From the IMG/VR virus record IMGVR_UViG_3300032931_000318, positions 1 through 38,385 of that record: a stretch of 38,385 nucleotides of DNA, one strand, 5' to 3'. The first letter of the stretch is position 1, and every line of letters starts with the position of its first letter. Below the pieces are notes generated by a model. The model saw only the letters and a list, made by a program, of their open reading frames with translations. It was not told where the DNA came from and ran no database searches. The stretch is from a virus. A program made the position numbers and the translations under genes. Shown here piece by piece: positions 20,793 through 29,574 of the stretch.

Positions 20793-22037
20793 ATGAGCAG
20801 AATAGTTTTTGAAAATGAAACAGTTATTCCGGGCACTCAAAGCACTGATCAAGTCGCATTATTTTTTGAATCGAATCAGCTTAAAAGCAAAGGTGATGAC
20901 GGAGTATTGAGACTGTATTCTACAGGAGTTACACCCGAGGAAGTTCAAGACATAGTTGGATCATTTATAGTTCAAGGGACAGGGACAAGCATTGTTTATG
21001 ATGATGTAGCAAATACTTTAACTATATCTAGTACGATTACTCAGTATACCGATGAGCTTGCACAAGATGCAATTGCTTCTTTGATTCAAAACGGGACAGG
21101 GATTACATGGGTTTATAATGATTCGTTAAATACTCTGACTGGTACTGTATCATTATCATCATTTACGACATCTAATTTATCAGAAGGTACTAACTTATAT
21201 TATACCGACGCAAGAGCGAGAGCGTCTATATCAGTTACTGATAGTTCTACTATTGATTTTACTTATTCAACAGGAAATATTACAGCGTCAGTGATCGTAG
21301 GCGCAGTTGACCATAATTCATTATTAAACTATGTAGCAAATAGACATATAGATCACAGTGCTGTTTCAATTATAGCAGGAACGGGCTTAATTGGTGGTGG
21401 AGACCTAACCGCTACAAGAACGATATCAATGCCAAATGTTGGTACTGCTAGTACATACGGTAGTGCGACTCAAGTAGCAGTTGTTACTACAGATGCTCAA
21501 GGGCGTGTTTCTGGAGCATCGTCTACGTCAATAGCAATTCCCTCTACACAAATAACAGACTTCTCTGAATCAGTAGACGATAGAGTAGCATCTTTATTAG
21601 TTGCAGGAGATGGAATAGATTTAACATATAGTGATGTAGGAAATAGTTTAACAATAGCAGTGACACCTAGAACTATAACGAATTTAACATCTTCAACGGC
21701 ACTATCAACAACTAGTGCAACATTTGCAACATTGACGACAATGACTACAACTCCAGCAGCAGGGGCATATTTAGTTTTATTCTCTTGTTCAGCTTCAATT
21801 GATGCTGATTCAAGTGGAGACTTTGGATTATTTATAGCAGGAGTAGAACAGGCAGATACTCGAAGAGCATTTCTTGCAAACACCTCAGGAGCAGGCACAA
21901 CAAATATCTCCGGCTCTGTAGCTATCAATACAATGATTACAGTTAATGGGTCACAGGTAGTAGATATAAGGTATAGAGAAAATGGTGGTGGTACTCTATC
22001 AGTTGCAGCAAGAGAAATGATTCTTATACCTACGTAG
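20793..22037 (+). CDS. Fibre-like protein with repeated beta units
   Basis: The 414-residue protein has internal repeats of the kind found in phage fibres. VGSFIVQGTGTSIVYDDVAN, then ASLIQNGTGITWVYNDSLN and ASLLVAGDGIDLTYSDVGN share one pattern, and LSEGTNLYYTDARARA is a widespread fibre linker. The last 130 residues form a compact beta domain resembling a small head or receptor-binding tip (AGAYLVLFSCSASIDADSSG). Its location between head and tail genes, far from the other fibres, suggests a head or neck fibre. The host receptor is unknown. Confidence 0.75.
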   Translation: MSRIVFENETVIPGTQSTDQVALFFESNQLKSKGDDGVLRLYSTGVTPEEVQDIVGSFIVQGTGTSIVYDDVANTLTISSTITQYTDELAQDAIASLIQNGTGITWVYNDSLNTLTGTVSLSSFTTSNLSEGTNLYYTDARARASISVTDSSTIDFTYSTGNITASVIVGAVDHNSLLNYVANRHIDHSAVSIIAGTGLIGGGDLTATRTISMPNVGTASTYGSATQVAVVTTDAQGRVSGASSTSIAIPSTQITDFSESVDDRVASLLVAGDGIDLTYSDVGNSLTIAVTPRTITNLTSSTALSTTSATFATLTTMTTTPAAGAYLVLFSCSASIDADSSGDFGLFIAGVEQADTRRAFLANTSGAGTTNISGSVAINTMITVNGSQVVDIRYRENGGGTLSVAAREMILIPT

Positions 22038-22045
22038 GGGAAACG

Positions 22046-23017
22046 ATGATTTATTTAGAATGGAATAATCCGAAAATAACAACTAATGATTTAGATATTT
22101 TTTTAAGAAATTATCTAGGTGATATTTATGACGGATTCAATATTGAAGATACAAAATTAATAATCAACACCTTTGAATTAACGACTGAAGAACAGGAAAA
22201 ATATATTAAGGATTGGTTTTATACACTTAATGATATACCTATTGAAGTCACGGCAAAAACGCCTATTAAAACATCTGCAACAACTCCTTTCAACGAGCAC
22301 TGTATGCAACCGTGGGGATGTGACAAAGGATATTTTAAAAGTAAAAATGATTTAACTACTGGAGACTTTGTTTGCGAAGTGACTCTAAGTAATAAATCAT
22401 TAGACGGATTAACTTTTACTTATAACTCAGATATTCCAATTACTCCTGCAATTGGGAATTATATATTCCAAAGGGAATGTTCTAAAAGAAGTTGGATTAC
22501 TTCTTTTGATACTGTAAATCATACATTAACAGTGGAACTACCAAACCTAGATAATGGCGTGGGAATTTATTCTAAGGGTTACTACACTGATTCTCTAGTA
22601 CGTGATTGGGCGCCATTAATGTATTTGTGGGGTTTAACTCTTAATGTAATGGAATGCGAAGACGGAGTTATCGAACAAGACCCATGTTATGACTTAATAG
22701 AATTATCAGTTGTTGATAGAGATGATCTATTTAAAACAGATGCAGTTTGCCAGGCATTATTCGGGGTAGATGCAAGTGAAGCAGCTCCCTATTTAATAGC
22801 AATGGGTTTTGAAGATAATCACGAGTATGGTCACTGGACTAAATACTATGATGAGAGCTGGATTGTAAGCTGTAACGGAATGTATACACCAGCGCCTGAT
22901 GGTTCTCCTGGAGAGTTGTTGCCAGGTTTATATCTCCGACTCTCCTTTTTTACAACCGAAAACGAAGAACATGAGTACCACATATTTGTAGATTATTATC
23001 CTACAAGTAAAACATAG
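22046..23017 (+). CDS. Probable virion protein
   Basis: The 323-residue protein begins MIYLEWNNPKITTNDLDIFL and mixes acidic and aromatic stretches, with Cys residues in HCMQPWGC, RECSKRS and MECEDGV. It lies between the fibre-like protein and a virion-type hydrolase. Two one-gene-scale parts can be seen, the second with YYDESWIVSCNGMYTPAP. No fold is recognised. It contains GGAGAGTTG at 22910 and the variant CGACTCTCC at 22938. Confidence 0.6.
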   Translation: MIYLEWNNPKITTNDLDIFLRNYLGDIYDGFNIEDTKLIINTFELTTEEQEKYIKDWFYTLNDIPIEVTAKTPIKTSATTPFNEHCMQPWGCDKGYFKSKNDLTTGDFVCEVTLSNKSLDGLTFTYNSDIPITPAIGNYIFQRECSKRSWITSFDTVNHTLTVELPNLDNGVGIYSKGYYTDSLVRDWAPLMYLWGLTLNVMECEDGVIEQDPCYDLIELSVVDRDDLFKTDAVCQALFGVDASEAAPYLIAMGFEDNHEYGHWTKYYDESWIVSCNGMYTPAPDGSPGELLPGLYLRLSFFTTENEEHEYHIFVDYYPTSKT

Positions 23018-23035
23018 TTAACTAAGGAGTATAAA

Positions 23036-23083
23036 ATGGCATGTAAAAAGAAATCTAAAGGTTCCAAAGGCAAAGGCAAATAA
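23036..23083 (+). CDS. 15-residue basic microprotein MACKKKSKGSKGKGK
   Basis: AAGGAGTATAAAATG gives this tiny frame the same 14-base ribosome site and start as the major capsid gene (AGGAGTATAAAATG). Eight of its fifteen residues are Lys. The TAA overlaps the start of the next gene (TAATG at 23081-23085). It may be a real nucleic-acid-binding peptide or a leader that delivers ribosomes to the hydrolase gene. Confidence 0.55.
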   Translation: MACKKKSKGSKGKGK

Positions 23084-23619
23084 TGGAATTACAACAAGGC
23101 ATGATTGGATTCAGTGGTGGCAATAAATTTATTCAAAAAGCGATTAAGTTTTTTATTAGCAGTGAGTTCAGTCATTCTTTTGTTGTTATTGATGGGCCTT
23201 ATCGCATTTTATCAGTACTAGAAACGACTGACACACGTGTATGCCCAACTCCAATAGATAGAAAACTAACGGAAGATAATTATGTAAACATATGGGACGT
23301 ACTGGCAAACGAAGAGATTAAAAAAGAAGCTGCCGAATATGTTTATGATAAATTTTCAGGAGAGATGTACGGGTACTTGTCATATTTCTGGTATATGTAC
23401 CGTTGGTTTTTTCGTCTATTTAAAATTGAAAAAAAGAAAATGTGGAAGTGGGCGAGTGGTGGCATTACATGCTCAGAGTTAACGGCAACATATTTAGATT
23501 TTTTATATCATGAATTATTCGAAGGGATTGATCTAAATACGGTTAGCCCTAGAGAGTTATATAAAATTGTAAATGATAATAAAGATAAATTTGTAAATTT
23601 AGGGTGGTATAAAAAGTGA
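23083..23619 (+). CDS. Permuted NlpC/P60 (YiiX-like) cysteine hydrolase
   Basis: The 178-residue protein has a His early (EFSHSFVVIDGP, His at about 31) and the likely nucleophilic Cys late (GGITCSELTATYL, at about 129). That is the order of circularly permuted papain-fold proteins of the YiiX/LRAT type. Such enzymes cleave peptides or acyl groups, often in the cell wall, so a virion enzyme that opens the wall on entry is plausible. The first residues (MELQQGMIGFSGGNKFIQK) match the family opening. Translation is coupled to the microprotein upstream and to the next gene (GTGA). Confidence 0.75.
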   Translation: MELQQGMIGFSGGNKFIQKAIKFFISSEFSHSFVVIDGPYRILSVLETTDTRVCPTPIDRKLTEDNYVNIWDVLANEEIKKEAAEYVYDKFSGEMYGYLSYFWYMYRWFFRLFKIEKKKMWKWASGGITCSELTATYLDFLYHELFEGIDLNTVSPRELYKIVNDNKDKFVNLGWYKK

Positions 23620-24452
23620 ATAGAGTTTTTTATTCAGACAATGGGATACTGATTGATTTTAGCGCATACTTAAATGATTATCATAATGGGTCACACACTA
23701 TCCCTGCATTTGTTGCGTTAGAAGATGCAATCTATATAGGGAATACTGTCCCCTTTAATCATATTTATTTTAAATTAGACACATACAATACAAATAGTTC
23801 ATTAATGAGTGTTGCATATTGGGATAGTAAAACCTGGACTAATGCAGTTGAAGTTATTGATGAGACTATGACCAATGGTAAAAGTTTTTCTCAGTCTGGA
23901 TTCGTCACGTGGACTCCTTCAAAAGATGAATCATGGGTCGATGAAGATACTAATTATAAAAATTCAACTATTACAGGTCTAACATCTATATCGATTTATG
24001 ATCTTTATTGGTTAAAGATAAGTTTTAGTGCAAATTTATCATCGTTTGGTTTGTCATGGGTTGGACAGAAATTTTCAGACGATGATACGTTGGGAGCAGA
24101 GTTCCCTGATCTAGTTAGAAGTGCTGTTATGTCTGCATGGGAGTCAGGCAAGACTACATGGGAAGAGCAGCACGTAATCGCTGCCGATATCATGGCAAAA
24201 GATTTAATGGCAAAGGGTTTGATCCTTGAAAAGGGTCAGATACTAGATCGCTTTGATCTTGATAAGCCTGCCGTCCAAAAAGTAGCAGAGATAATTTATG
24301 GTGGGTTAGGTGCTGATTATACTGATCAGAAGTTAGCTGCAAGAAAAGAATATGATACTCGATTAAATACTGCGTTGCCTAAAGTTGATACAAACTTGAA
24401 TGGGAGAGTTGACACTACTGAAAGAACACAGACAGGGAAATTATACCGATGA
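23616..24452 (+). CDS. Probable head-tail or tail-associated virion protein
   Basis: GTG 23616 overlaps the preceding stop. The 278-residue product has a beta-rich first part (HIYFKLDTYNTNSSLMSVAYWDSKTW), a helical middle (VRSAVMSAWESGKTTWEEQH) and a short polar tail. The last 90 residues resemble helical connector sequence. It is coupled to the tail-terminator gene by ATGA (24449-24452). I assign it to the virion by position only. Confidence 0.6.
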   Translation: MNRVFYSDNGILIDFSAYLNDYHNGSHTIPAFVALEDAIYIGNTVPFNHIYFKLDTYNTNSSLMSVAYWDSKTWTNAVEVIDETMTNGKSFSQSGFVTWTPSKDESWVDEDTNYKNSTITGLTSISIYDLYWLKISFSANLSSFGLSWVGQKFSDDDTLGAEFPDLVRSAVMSAWESGKTTWEEQHVIAADIMAKDLMAKGLILEKGQILDRFDLDKPAVQKVAEIIYGGLGADYTDQKLAARKEYDTRLNTALPKVDTNLNGRVDTTERTQTGKLYR

Positions 24453-24901
24453 CAAAAATTAGCAATATTTACGATGCTTTATTAACTAGGGTTGCAATCT
24501 TATTTCCTACAAAACTAAGAATCCCAAATGCATATTCACTAGCAAGTAATGGCGATCCATTTTTAAGAGACGGTTGGGGTTTGAAAGTAAACTCTTCAAA
24601 CTACTATGAAATGGAATTCAATACGTATGCAAATGATCGTCAATTTTCTGTAGTCCTCACAAGGGAAATAATTAAAACAGATACTCAGACTAGTCAAATT
24701 GATGCAGTTTCAAAATTGCTTTTAGAAGACGTTAACACTTTGCAAAAAGAATTGATCAATCCAAGTCAACTTGGAATTCTGGATTCAATTCAAATAATAA
24801 ATCTAGGATCAACAACTGGCATCAATGAAGTGTTTACGAATAACGAGAAATTTCTTACTATCGAACTAGTATTTAATGTAAAACTTTCGGAAGATATTTA
24901 A
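24449..24901 (+). CDS. Tail terminator-like protein
   Basis: The 150-residue protein lies directly before the tail tube gene. It has the size and alternating fold of tail terminator/completion proteins (IYDALLTRVAILFPTK, YEMEFNTYANDRQFSVVLTR, ILDSIQIINLG, LTIELVFNVKL). Such proteins cap the tail at its final length and join it to the head. The assignment rests on order and general pattern rather than on a diagnostic motif. Confidence 0.6.
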   Translation: MTKISNIYDALLTRVAILFPTKLRIPNAYSLASNGDPFLRDGWGLKVNSSNYYEMEFNTYANDRQFSVVLTREIIKTDTQTSQIDAVSKLLLEDVNTLQKELINPSQLGILDSIQIINLGSTTGINEVFTNNEKFLTIELVFNVKLSEDI

Positions 24902-24915
24902 TTAAGGAGATATAC

Positions 24916-26421
24916 ATGGCCGAATCAACACGTGCATCTGTAATGGCAATAAAAGAAGAGTCGACCGCAGGGACATTGATACAACCTTCTGCTGCGACAA
25001 ATTTTATACCTCTTCGAGCTGGTTTTTCAATGACTCCAGCAGTGGAAGAGTTAAGTAGTGATGAATTACTTGCAGGTTCTTTAGGTTCTGCAAAATCATT
25101 TGCAGGTCGTGAAAATCCTGCTGGATCACATCCGATATATTTTAAACATTCTCAAGTTGAGGGCACTGCTCCAAATTGGGGTTTACTATTGAAGAGTGCA
25201 TTGGGTGCTGAATCCATTGCGTTATCCGAATACCTAACAACCGTTGCATCAACAATATCATTATTGAAACTTGCATCTGGTGGGTCTACATTTTCAAAAG
25301 GTCAGGCAGTCCTAGTTAAGGACGGTACTAATGGATATGCAATCAGAAACGTAACAGGAATTGCAACCAATGATCTTTCGATCAATTATAATTTATCTGG
25401 TGCTCCTGCCACTGGTCTAGGGACAGGCAAAGCAGTTCTTTATAAACCTGCTACAAGTGGACATCCTACATTTTCTGCATGGGTTTACATGGCAAATGGT
25501 GGCGCTATCCAGGCGATCTCAGGTTGTAGAGTTAACAGCGTTACAATGAATCTAAACGCAGGATCAATGGCAGAAGGCACGATTGAATATTCTGGTACTC
25601 AGTTTTATTTCAATCCAATAACAATAAGTGCAGCTAATCATTCATTAGATTTTACCGACGACGGTGGTACAGTTGCAGCGACTCTATCTCATAAAACTTA
25701 TAAATCACCTATGGATTTAGCAGTTGAAATTCAAACTAAAATGAATGCAATTTCAACTGGTGGTGATCCGATTACTTGTACATATTCATCAACTACAGGT
25801 AAATTCACAATCGCTGCTCCTGCTGCTACAGTATTTTCATTACTATGGAACACTGGCGCAAATACTGCAACATCTTGCGGTGCTGCAATAGGATTCAGCT
25901 TGGCAGCAGACGATACACTAGCGTTAACATACGCAAGTGATAGTGCTCTAACATATGCAGCGCCATTTACACCTGACTATGACGATGCAGATAATATAAT
26001 TGTTAAGTCAGCAGAATTATTTATCGGTACTGCTACAGATAACTTTTGCAGAAAAGCATCAAGTGTATCAGTGACAGTTAACACCCCGACTGCCGATGTA
26101 ACTTCAATTTGTGCAGAGACAGGACTATATGAGAGAGTCCCAAGCAAAAGAGAAGTAAGCGTAACCGCTACAATCCTATTAGAAAAACATGAGGTAGGTT
26201 TGTTTGATAAATTTATCAACAACACAGGATCACAACTTATGTGCAATATAGGCCCTAAAGTTAATGGCAATTGGGTCGCTGGCAAATGTATGAATATCTA
26301 TTTCGGAAATGCTAGTATCAGTTCATTAAAAGTAGGTGGTGATGAGTTTGTTACTATGGAAGTAACTGCTAAAGGTTACGTCACTTCATCGTTAGAAGAT
26401 GTTTATATTAATTTCGTTTGA
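24916..26421 (+). CDS. Tail tube protein with inserted domain
   Basis: AAGGAG precedes ATG 24916. The 501-residue protein opens MAESTRASVMAIKEESTAGT, the typical start of siphophage tail tube proteins, and ends with a tube-type segment (ATILLEKHEVGLFDKFINN). Its size is well above a simple tube because of an insert at about residues 235-355 (LDFTDDGG, YKSPMDLAVEIQTKMN, CTYSSTTGKFTIAAPA). A related block occurs in the protein at 29571, so it is probably a movable surface domain on the tail. Confidence 0.75.
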   Translation: MAESTRASVMAIKEESTAGTLIQPSAATNFIPLRAGFSMTPAVEELSSDELLAGSLGSAKSFAGRENPAGSHPIYFKHSQVEGTAPNWGLLLKSALGAESIALSEYLTTVASTISLLKLASGGSTFSKGQAVLVKDGTNGYAIRNVTGIATNDLSINYNLSGAPATGLGTGKAVLYKPATSGHPTFSAWVYMANGGAIQAISGCRVNSVTMNLNAGSMAEGTIEYSGTQFYFNPITISAANHSLDFTDDGGTVAATLSHKTYKSPMDLAVEIQTKMNAISTGGDPITCTYSSTTGKFTIAAPAATVFSLLWNTGANTATSCGAAIGFSLAADDTLALTYASDSALTYAAPFTPDYDDADNIIVKSAELFIGTATDNFCRKASSVSVTVNTPTADVTSICAETGLYERVPSKREVSVTATILLEKHEVGLFDKFINNTGSQLMCNIGPKVNGNWVAGKCMNIYFGNASISSLKVGGDEFVTMEVTAKGYVTSSLEDVYINFV

Positions 26422-26430
26422 GGAGTTTGA

Positions 26431-26754
26431 ATGCGTTGTTTTCCATATGAGTGTGAGAAGTACGGAATAATAAGCTATAGATTGCCGACTATTCCAGAGA
26501 CTACTAAGTTAATGAATTATCTTAAGCAGTTTCAGGATTCAAAAGATGATTTAGGAGCGATCACTTGGTTTGTAGACAATATCGCTCCTTATATCGTCGA
26601 AGTGAAATTGAAATTTGAAGATAGTGAAATAAATTCATATGAAGAGTTGATGGAATATCCTGAATTCCTACAATCATTAATTGCCGTAAGTAATTTGATT
26701 ATGCAAAAGTCTCTTAGCTTTAAAGGGGAGAGTGGGGATAAAAAAAAGCGTTGA
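26431..26754 (+). CDS. Tail assembly chaperone (G-type, short form)
   Basis: GAGGAG precedes ATG 26431. The 107-residue acidic helical protein sits between the tail tube and the tape measure, where lambda has genes G and T. It ends at TGA 26752-26754, six bases after the slippery heptamer A-AAA-AAG at 26742-26748. Ribosomes that slip back one base continue into the following frame to make the longer GT form. The chaperones coat the tape measure and bring tube subunits. Confidence 0.85.
   Translation: MRCFPYECEKYGIISYRLPTIPETTKLMNYLKQFQDSKDDLGAITWFVDNIAPYIVEVKLKFEDSEINSYEELMEYPEFLQSLIAVSNLIMQKSLSFKGESGDKKKR
26742..26748 (+). promoter_or_regulatory. Programmed -1 ribosomal frameshift site A-AAA-AAG
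   Basis: The heptamer is in the correct phase (codons AAA, AAG). A stem (GGAGA at 26757-26761 with TCTCC at 26771-26775, extendable with ATCG/CGAT) starts 5-8 bases downstream, the usual place for a stimulatory structure. Confidence 0.85.
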
Positions 26755-27008
26755 TCGGAGAGTTGGCAGGTCTCCTCGATAATCCATGTCTCCTCGAAGA
26801 TGTAAAAGAAATAAATCCTGCTAGACATAAAGAATATGAGGAGAATATGGAACACTTTACAATGTTTGCCTATGTGTTCAAGTGTAAAGAGCTTGGACTT
26901 TCTTTACATGCTAATGACTTTGATGTAGAGCAGATTGATTCGATGTACGAGATAATGAGAATCAATATCGAAAAAGAAAAAAGGAAGGCAAAAGCACATG
27001 GCAGATAA
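26748..27008 (+). CDS. T-type extension of the tail assembly chaperone, reached by -1 frameshift
   Basis: This frame has no ATG start. It is entered from the chaperone gene by a -1 slip on A-AAA-AAG. The -1 frame is closed by TAA at 26739-26741 just before the slip, and the 0 frame by TGA at 26752-26754 just after it, leaving only about ten bases for the shift. The extension reads ALIGELAGLLDNPCLLEDVK and on for 86 residues, giving a fusion of about 192 residues. A TTG at 26751 could serve as start but is less likely. Confidence 0.83.
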   Translation, partial: ALIGELAGLLDNPCLLEDVKEINPARHKEYEENMEHFTMFAYVFKCKELGLSLHANDFDVEQIDSMYEIMRINIEKEKRKAKAHGR

Positions 27009-29574
27009 ACTAGAGTTTAGGTTTGATCTCTTAAAAGGTCAGACTACAATTATCGAGGCGCTCGACGAGGCATCTAAAAAAGCATCTGGATTTAAGGCAA
27101 CAATAGGTGACGTTAACGATTCAGGTACTTCATTCTTAAAACTATCTAGTGCTGTAGCAGTTGGCACCGCTGCATTTGAATTGGCAAAAGAGGCAGGACA
27201 TAAATTCATTGAAATGCTAACGGAAGGCATTCACGCAGCGATTGAAAAAGAAAATGCGATCAATAAACTTAATAACTCTTTAGCACAAACTGGTAAATAT
27301 ACAGCAGGCGCTAGCGCAGACATACAAGCATTCGCAGAAGAAATGCGTAAGACTACACGCTATACAGATGATCAAATACTTACTAACGCTGCTTATCTTC
27401 AGTCATTAACATATCTCGATACTAAGGGATTGAAACAAGCGACAAAGGCAAGTGCAGACCTTGCAGCAGCTTTAGGAATGGATTTAAACAGTGCTACATC
27501 GTTAGTTGCTAAATCAATTGAAGGCAACACAGGAGCATTAAGTAGATATGGCATTCAAGTTAAAAAAGGCGCTACTGAGACAGAAAATTTTGCAAACACC
27601 TTAAAAGCATTATCACAATTTTCAGGTCGAGCAGAGGCGGACGCAAATACTTTCGGCGGTGCCGTTACTAAAATGGGGAATGCACTAGGTGAAGTCCATA
27701 CTTCAATGGGCATGGTTATCACGCAAAATCCCATATTTATTACTACTATTAATAAATTAAGTGAATCATTCAATAATCTAAGCGAATACATCAATGCAAA
27801 TAAAGGGAACTTAATTGAATTTATCAATGGTTCTTTAAAATTATTCGGGGAAAGCATACTAAAACTTTCACCAGTATTTAATTTTATAATTGAAAGTCTT
27901 GATACAATGCTCGGAGTGATTCGACTCTCCATTCAAGGATGGTCACAATTACTTGATGTAATGTCAGGATTAAATGTAATCACCGAAATAGTCGGACGTT
28001 TTGTAACAGGACTATTAGAAGTCCCAAAAGGTATCACTCAACTTATACAATATCTTGCAGAATTAGCATCTAGCTCAACAATGGTTAAGTCTGCATTTGA
28101 TAAGGCCGGAATAAGTTTAGACAAAGTTAATAAAGATTACCAAAAATTAACTGATCAAATTGAAGATCTACAAGTTGAGGTCGCAAGTGTTGACTTTGAT
28201 AAGTCCACAGTCGCAGCACTTAACAACATGGATAGCTTGTTAGGTAAATCTAAAACATTCCTAAAAGATCAAACTGATTCAGTCAAAAAAATTGGTCAAT
28301 CTATAATTGATACTTCAAATATTACACTTGATAAGCAAAAAGAAGTAATTAGAAATAATACTCAGATATATACATCTGCTGATAACTTTTTTGAGAGAAT
28401 CGGCAAAGCATTTAGTTCATTCAGTACTATTGGAAATAAATTAAACGAAATATTTTCTAAAATAGATCGAAGTACAGGTCTAACTCAATTTGAAACATTC
28501 CTAGATAAGTTAGGCCCTGAAATGTTTAGTGGCATCACTAAAGGAATGGAAGGTGCTCGGTCAATCTTAACGAGTGCAGTGAAGGGTATCGGAAACATGG
28601 TCAGCAGTGGACTAGGCGATGCACTAGCTCCAATATTTGATATGTTTTCACGAGGGCCTGAATATACAAAAAAAATGGTGAAGGAATTTGTTACTTCAAT
28701 TCCTATAATAATTCAAAACATAGTCGATTCAATTCCTGCTCTAATCGAGGCGTTACTTGAGACATTGCCAGAGATCATGGTTAAATTTGGGATCTATTTA
28801 ACTTCTGGTCAATTCGTTATTAATTTAGCTATCGGAATTTTAAAAGCATTTGCAAAAGCTCCAATGCTAATAGTTAACGGAATTTTAGAAGGATTAAAAT
28901 CACTTCCTAAAACTATGATTGGTTCAATCATTCAAGAGCTACCAAAAGTAATTGGAGCACTCTTAGCAGGAGCATTCAAGTTTGTAACTTATATCGCAGA
29001 GGGTGCGGTTAGGTTTATCGGTTATATAGTTGCAGGGGCAGGATCTTTTGTTTGGGAGATAGTGCAGGGAGCAGGATCTTTTGTAGCAGAAATTTTAGAG
29101 GGTGCCGTAAATTTTGTAGGGGATATTGTTGAAGGTGCCGGAAAATTTATTCAGGAGTTAATGGCAAAAATACCAGTTGTTGGAGGTTTATTCGGAGGAG
29201 GAGATAGTGGTGGTGGTATCATCGGTGATATCGGTGGCGCCATATCAGATGTATTCGATTGGAATAAAGGCGGTCATGTAAAACCTGTCTACGCAGAAAA
29301 AGGTCAGAAAATTATTCCATACCAACCTAAAGGGACAGACATTGTACCTTCAATGTTAACTCCTGGTGAATACGTTGTTGATAGATCTACTACTAACAAA
29401 CTAAATGACTTTTTAAATAACCAACAATCATCGCAAGATAAAACAATTTTAACTCAGATATTATTTGAGTTAAGAAAACCACAAACGGTTAACACGGAAA
29501 TTATAATTAATAGAAAAACATTTGCAGATATGATACTAGAACTTAGTAGATCAAACGCAAGGCTAACAGTATGA
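26998..29574 (+). CDS. Tape measure protein
   Basis: At 858 residues this is the largest gene. It follows the frameshifted chaperones, and its length would set tail length. The N terminus is charged and helical with a hydrophobic patch (GTAAFELAKEAGH). A middle region contains long helices (LTDQIEDLQVEVASV). At about residues 661-721 there are hydrophobic repeats (EGAVRFIGYIVAGAGSFVWE, IVQGAGSFVAEILEGAVNFV) that could form channels or enter membranes. A glycine-rich turn (GGGDSGGG) precedes the C-terminal part. It starts inside the end of the chaperone frame. Confidence 0.9.
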   Translation: MADKLEFRFDLLKGQTTIIEALDEASKKASGFKATIGDVNDSGTSFLKLSSAVAVGTAAFELAKEAGHKFIEMLTEGIHAAIEKENAINKLNNSLAQTGKYTAGASADIQAFAEEMRKTTRYTDDQILTNAAYLQSLTYLDTKGLKQATKASADLAAALGMDLNSATSLVAKSIEGNTGALSRYGIQVKKGATETENFANTLKALSQFSGRAEADANTFGGAVTKMGNALGEVHTSMGMVITQNPIFITTINKLSESFNNLSEYINANKGNLIEFINGSLKLFGESILKLSPVFNFIIESLDTMLGVIRLSIQGWSQLLDVMSGLNVITEIVGRFVTGLLEVPKGITQLIQYLAELASSSTMVKSAFDKAGISLDKVNKDYQKLTDQIEDLQVEVASVDFDKSTVAALNNMDSLLGKSKTFLKDQTDSVKKIGQSIIDTSNITLDKQKEVIRNNTQIYTSADNFFERIGKAFSSFSTIGNKLNEIFSKIDRSTGLTQFETFLDKLGPEMFSGITKGMEGARSILTSAVKGIGNMVSSGLGDALAPIFDMFSRGPEYTKKMVKEFVTSIPIIIQNIVDSIPALIEALLETLPEIMVKFGIYLTSGQFVINLAIGILKAFAKAPMLIVNGILEGLKSLPKTMIGSIIQELPKVIGALLAGAFKFVTYIAEGAVRFIGYIVAGAGSFVWEIVQGAGSFVAEILEGAVNFVGDIVEGAGKFIQELMAKIPVVGGLFGGGDSGGGIIGDIGGAISDVFDWNKGGHVKPVYAEKGQKIIPYQPKGTDIVPSMLTPGEYVVDRSTTNKLNDFLNNQQSSQDKTILTQILFELRKPQTVNTEIIINRKTFADMILELSRSNARLTV

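Noticed and set aside
21497-21928. Long antisense frame opposite the fibre-like gene
   Set aside because: It mirrors the repetitive codons of the fibre gene and has no protein-like domain pattern or ribosome site.
26751-27008. Separate gene starting at TTG 26751
   Set aside because: The slippery site, phase and hairpin explain the frame better, and no good ribosome site precedes the TTG.
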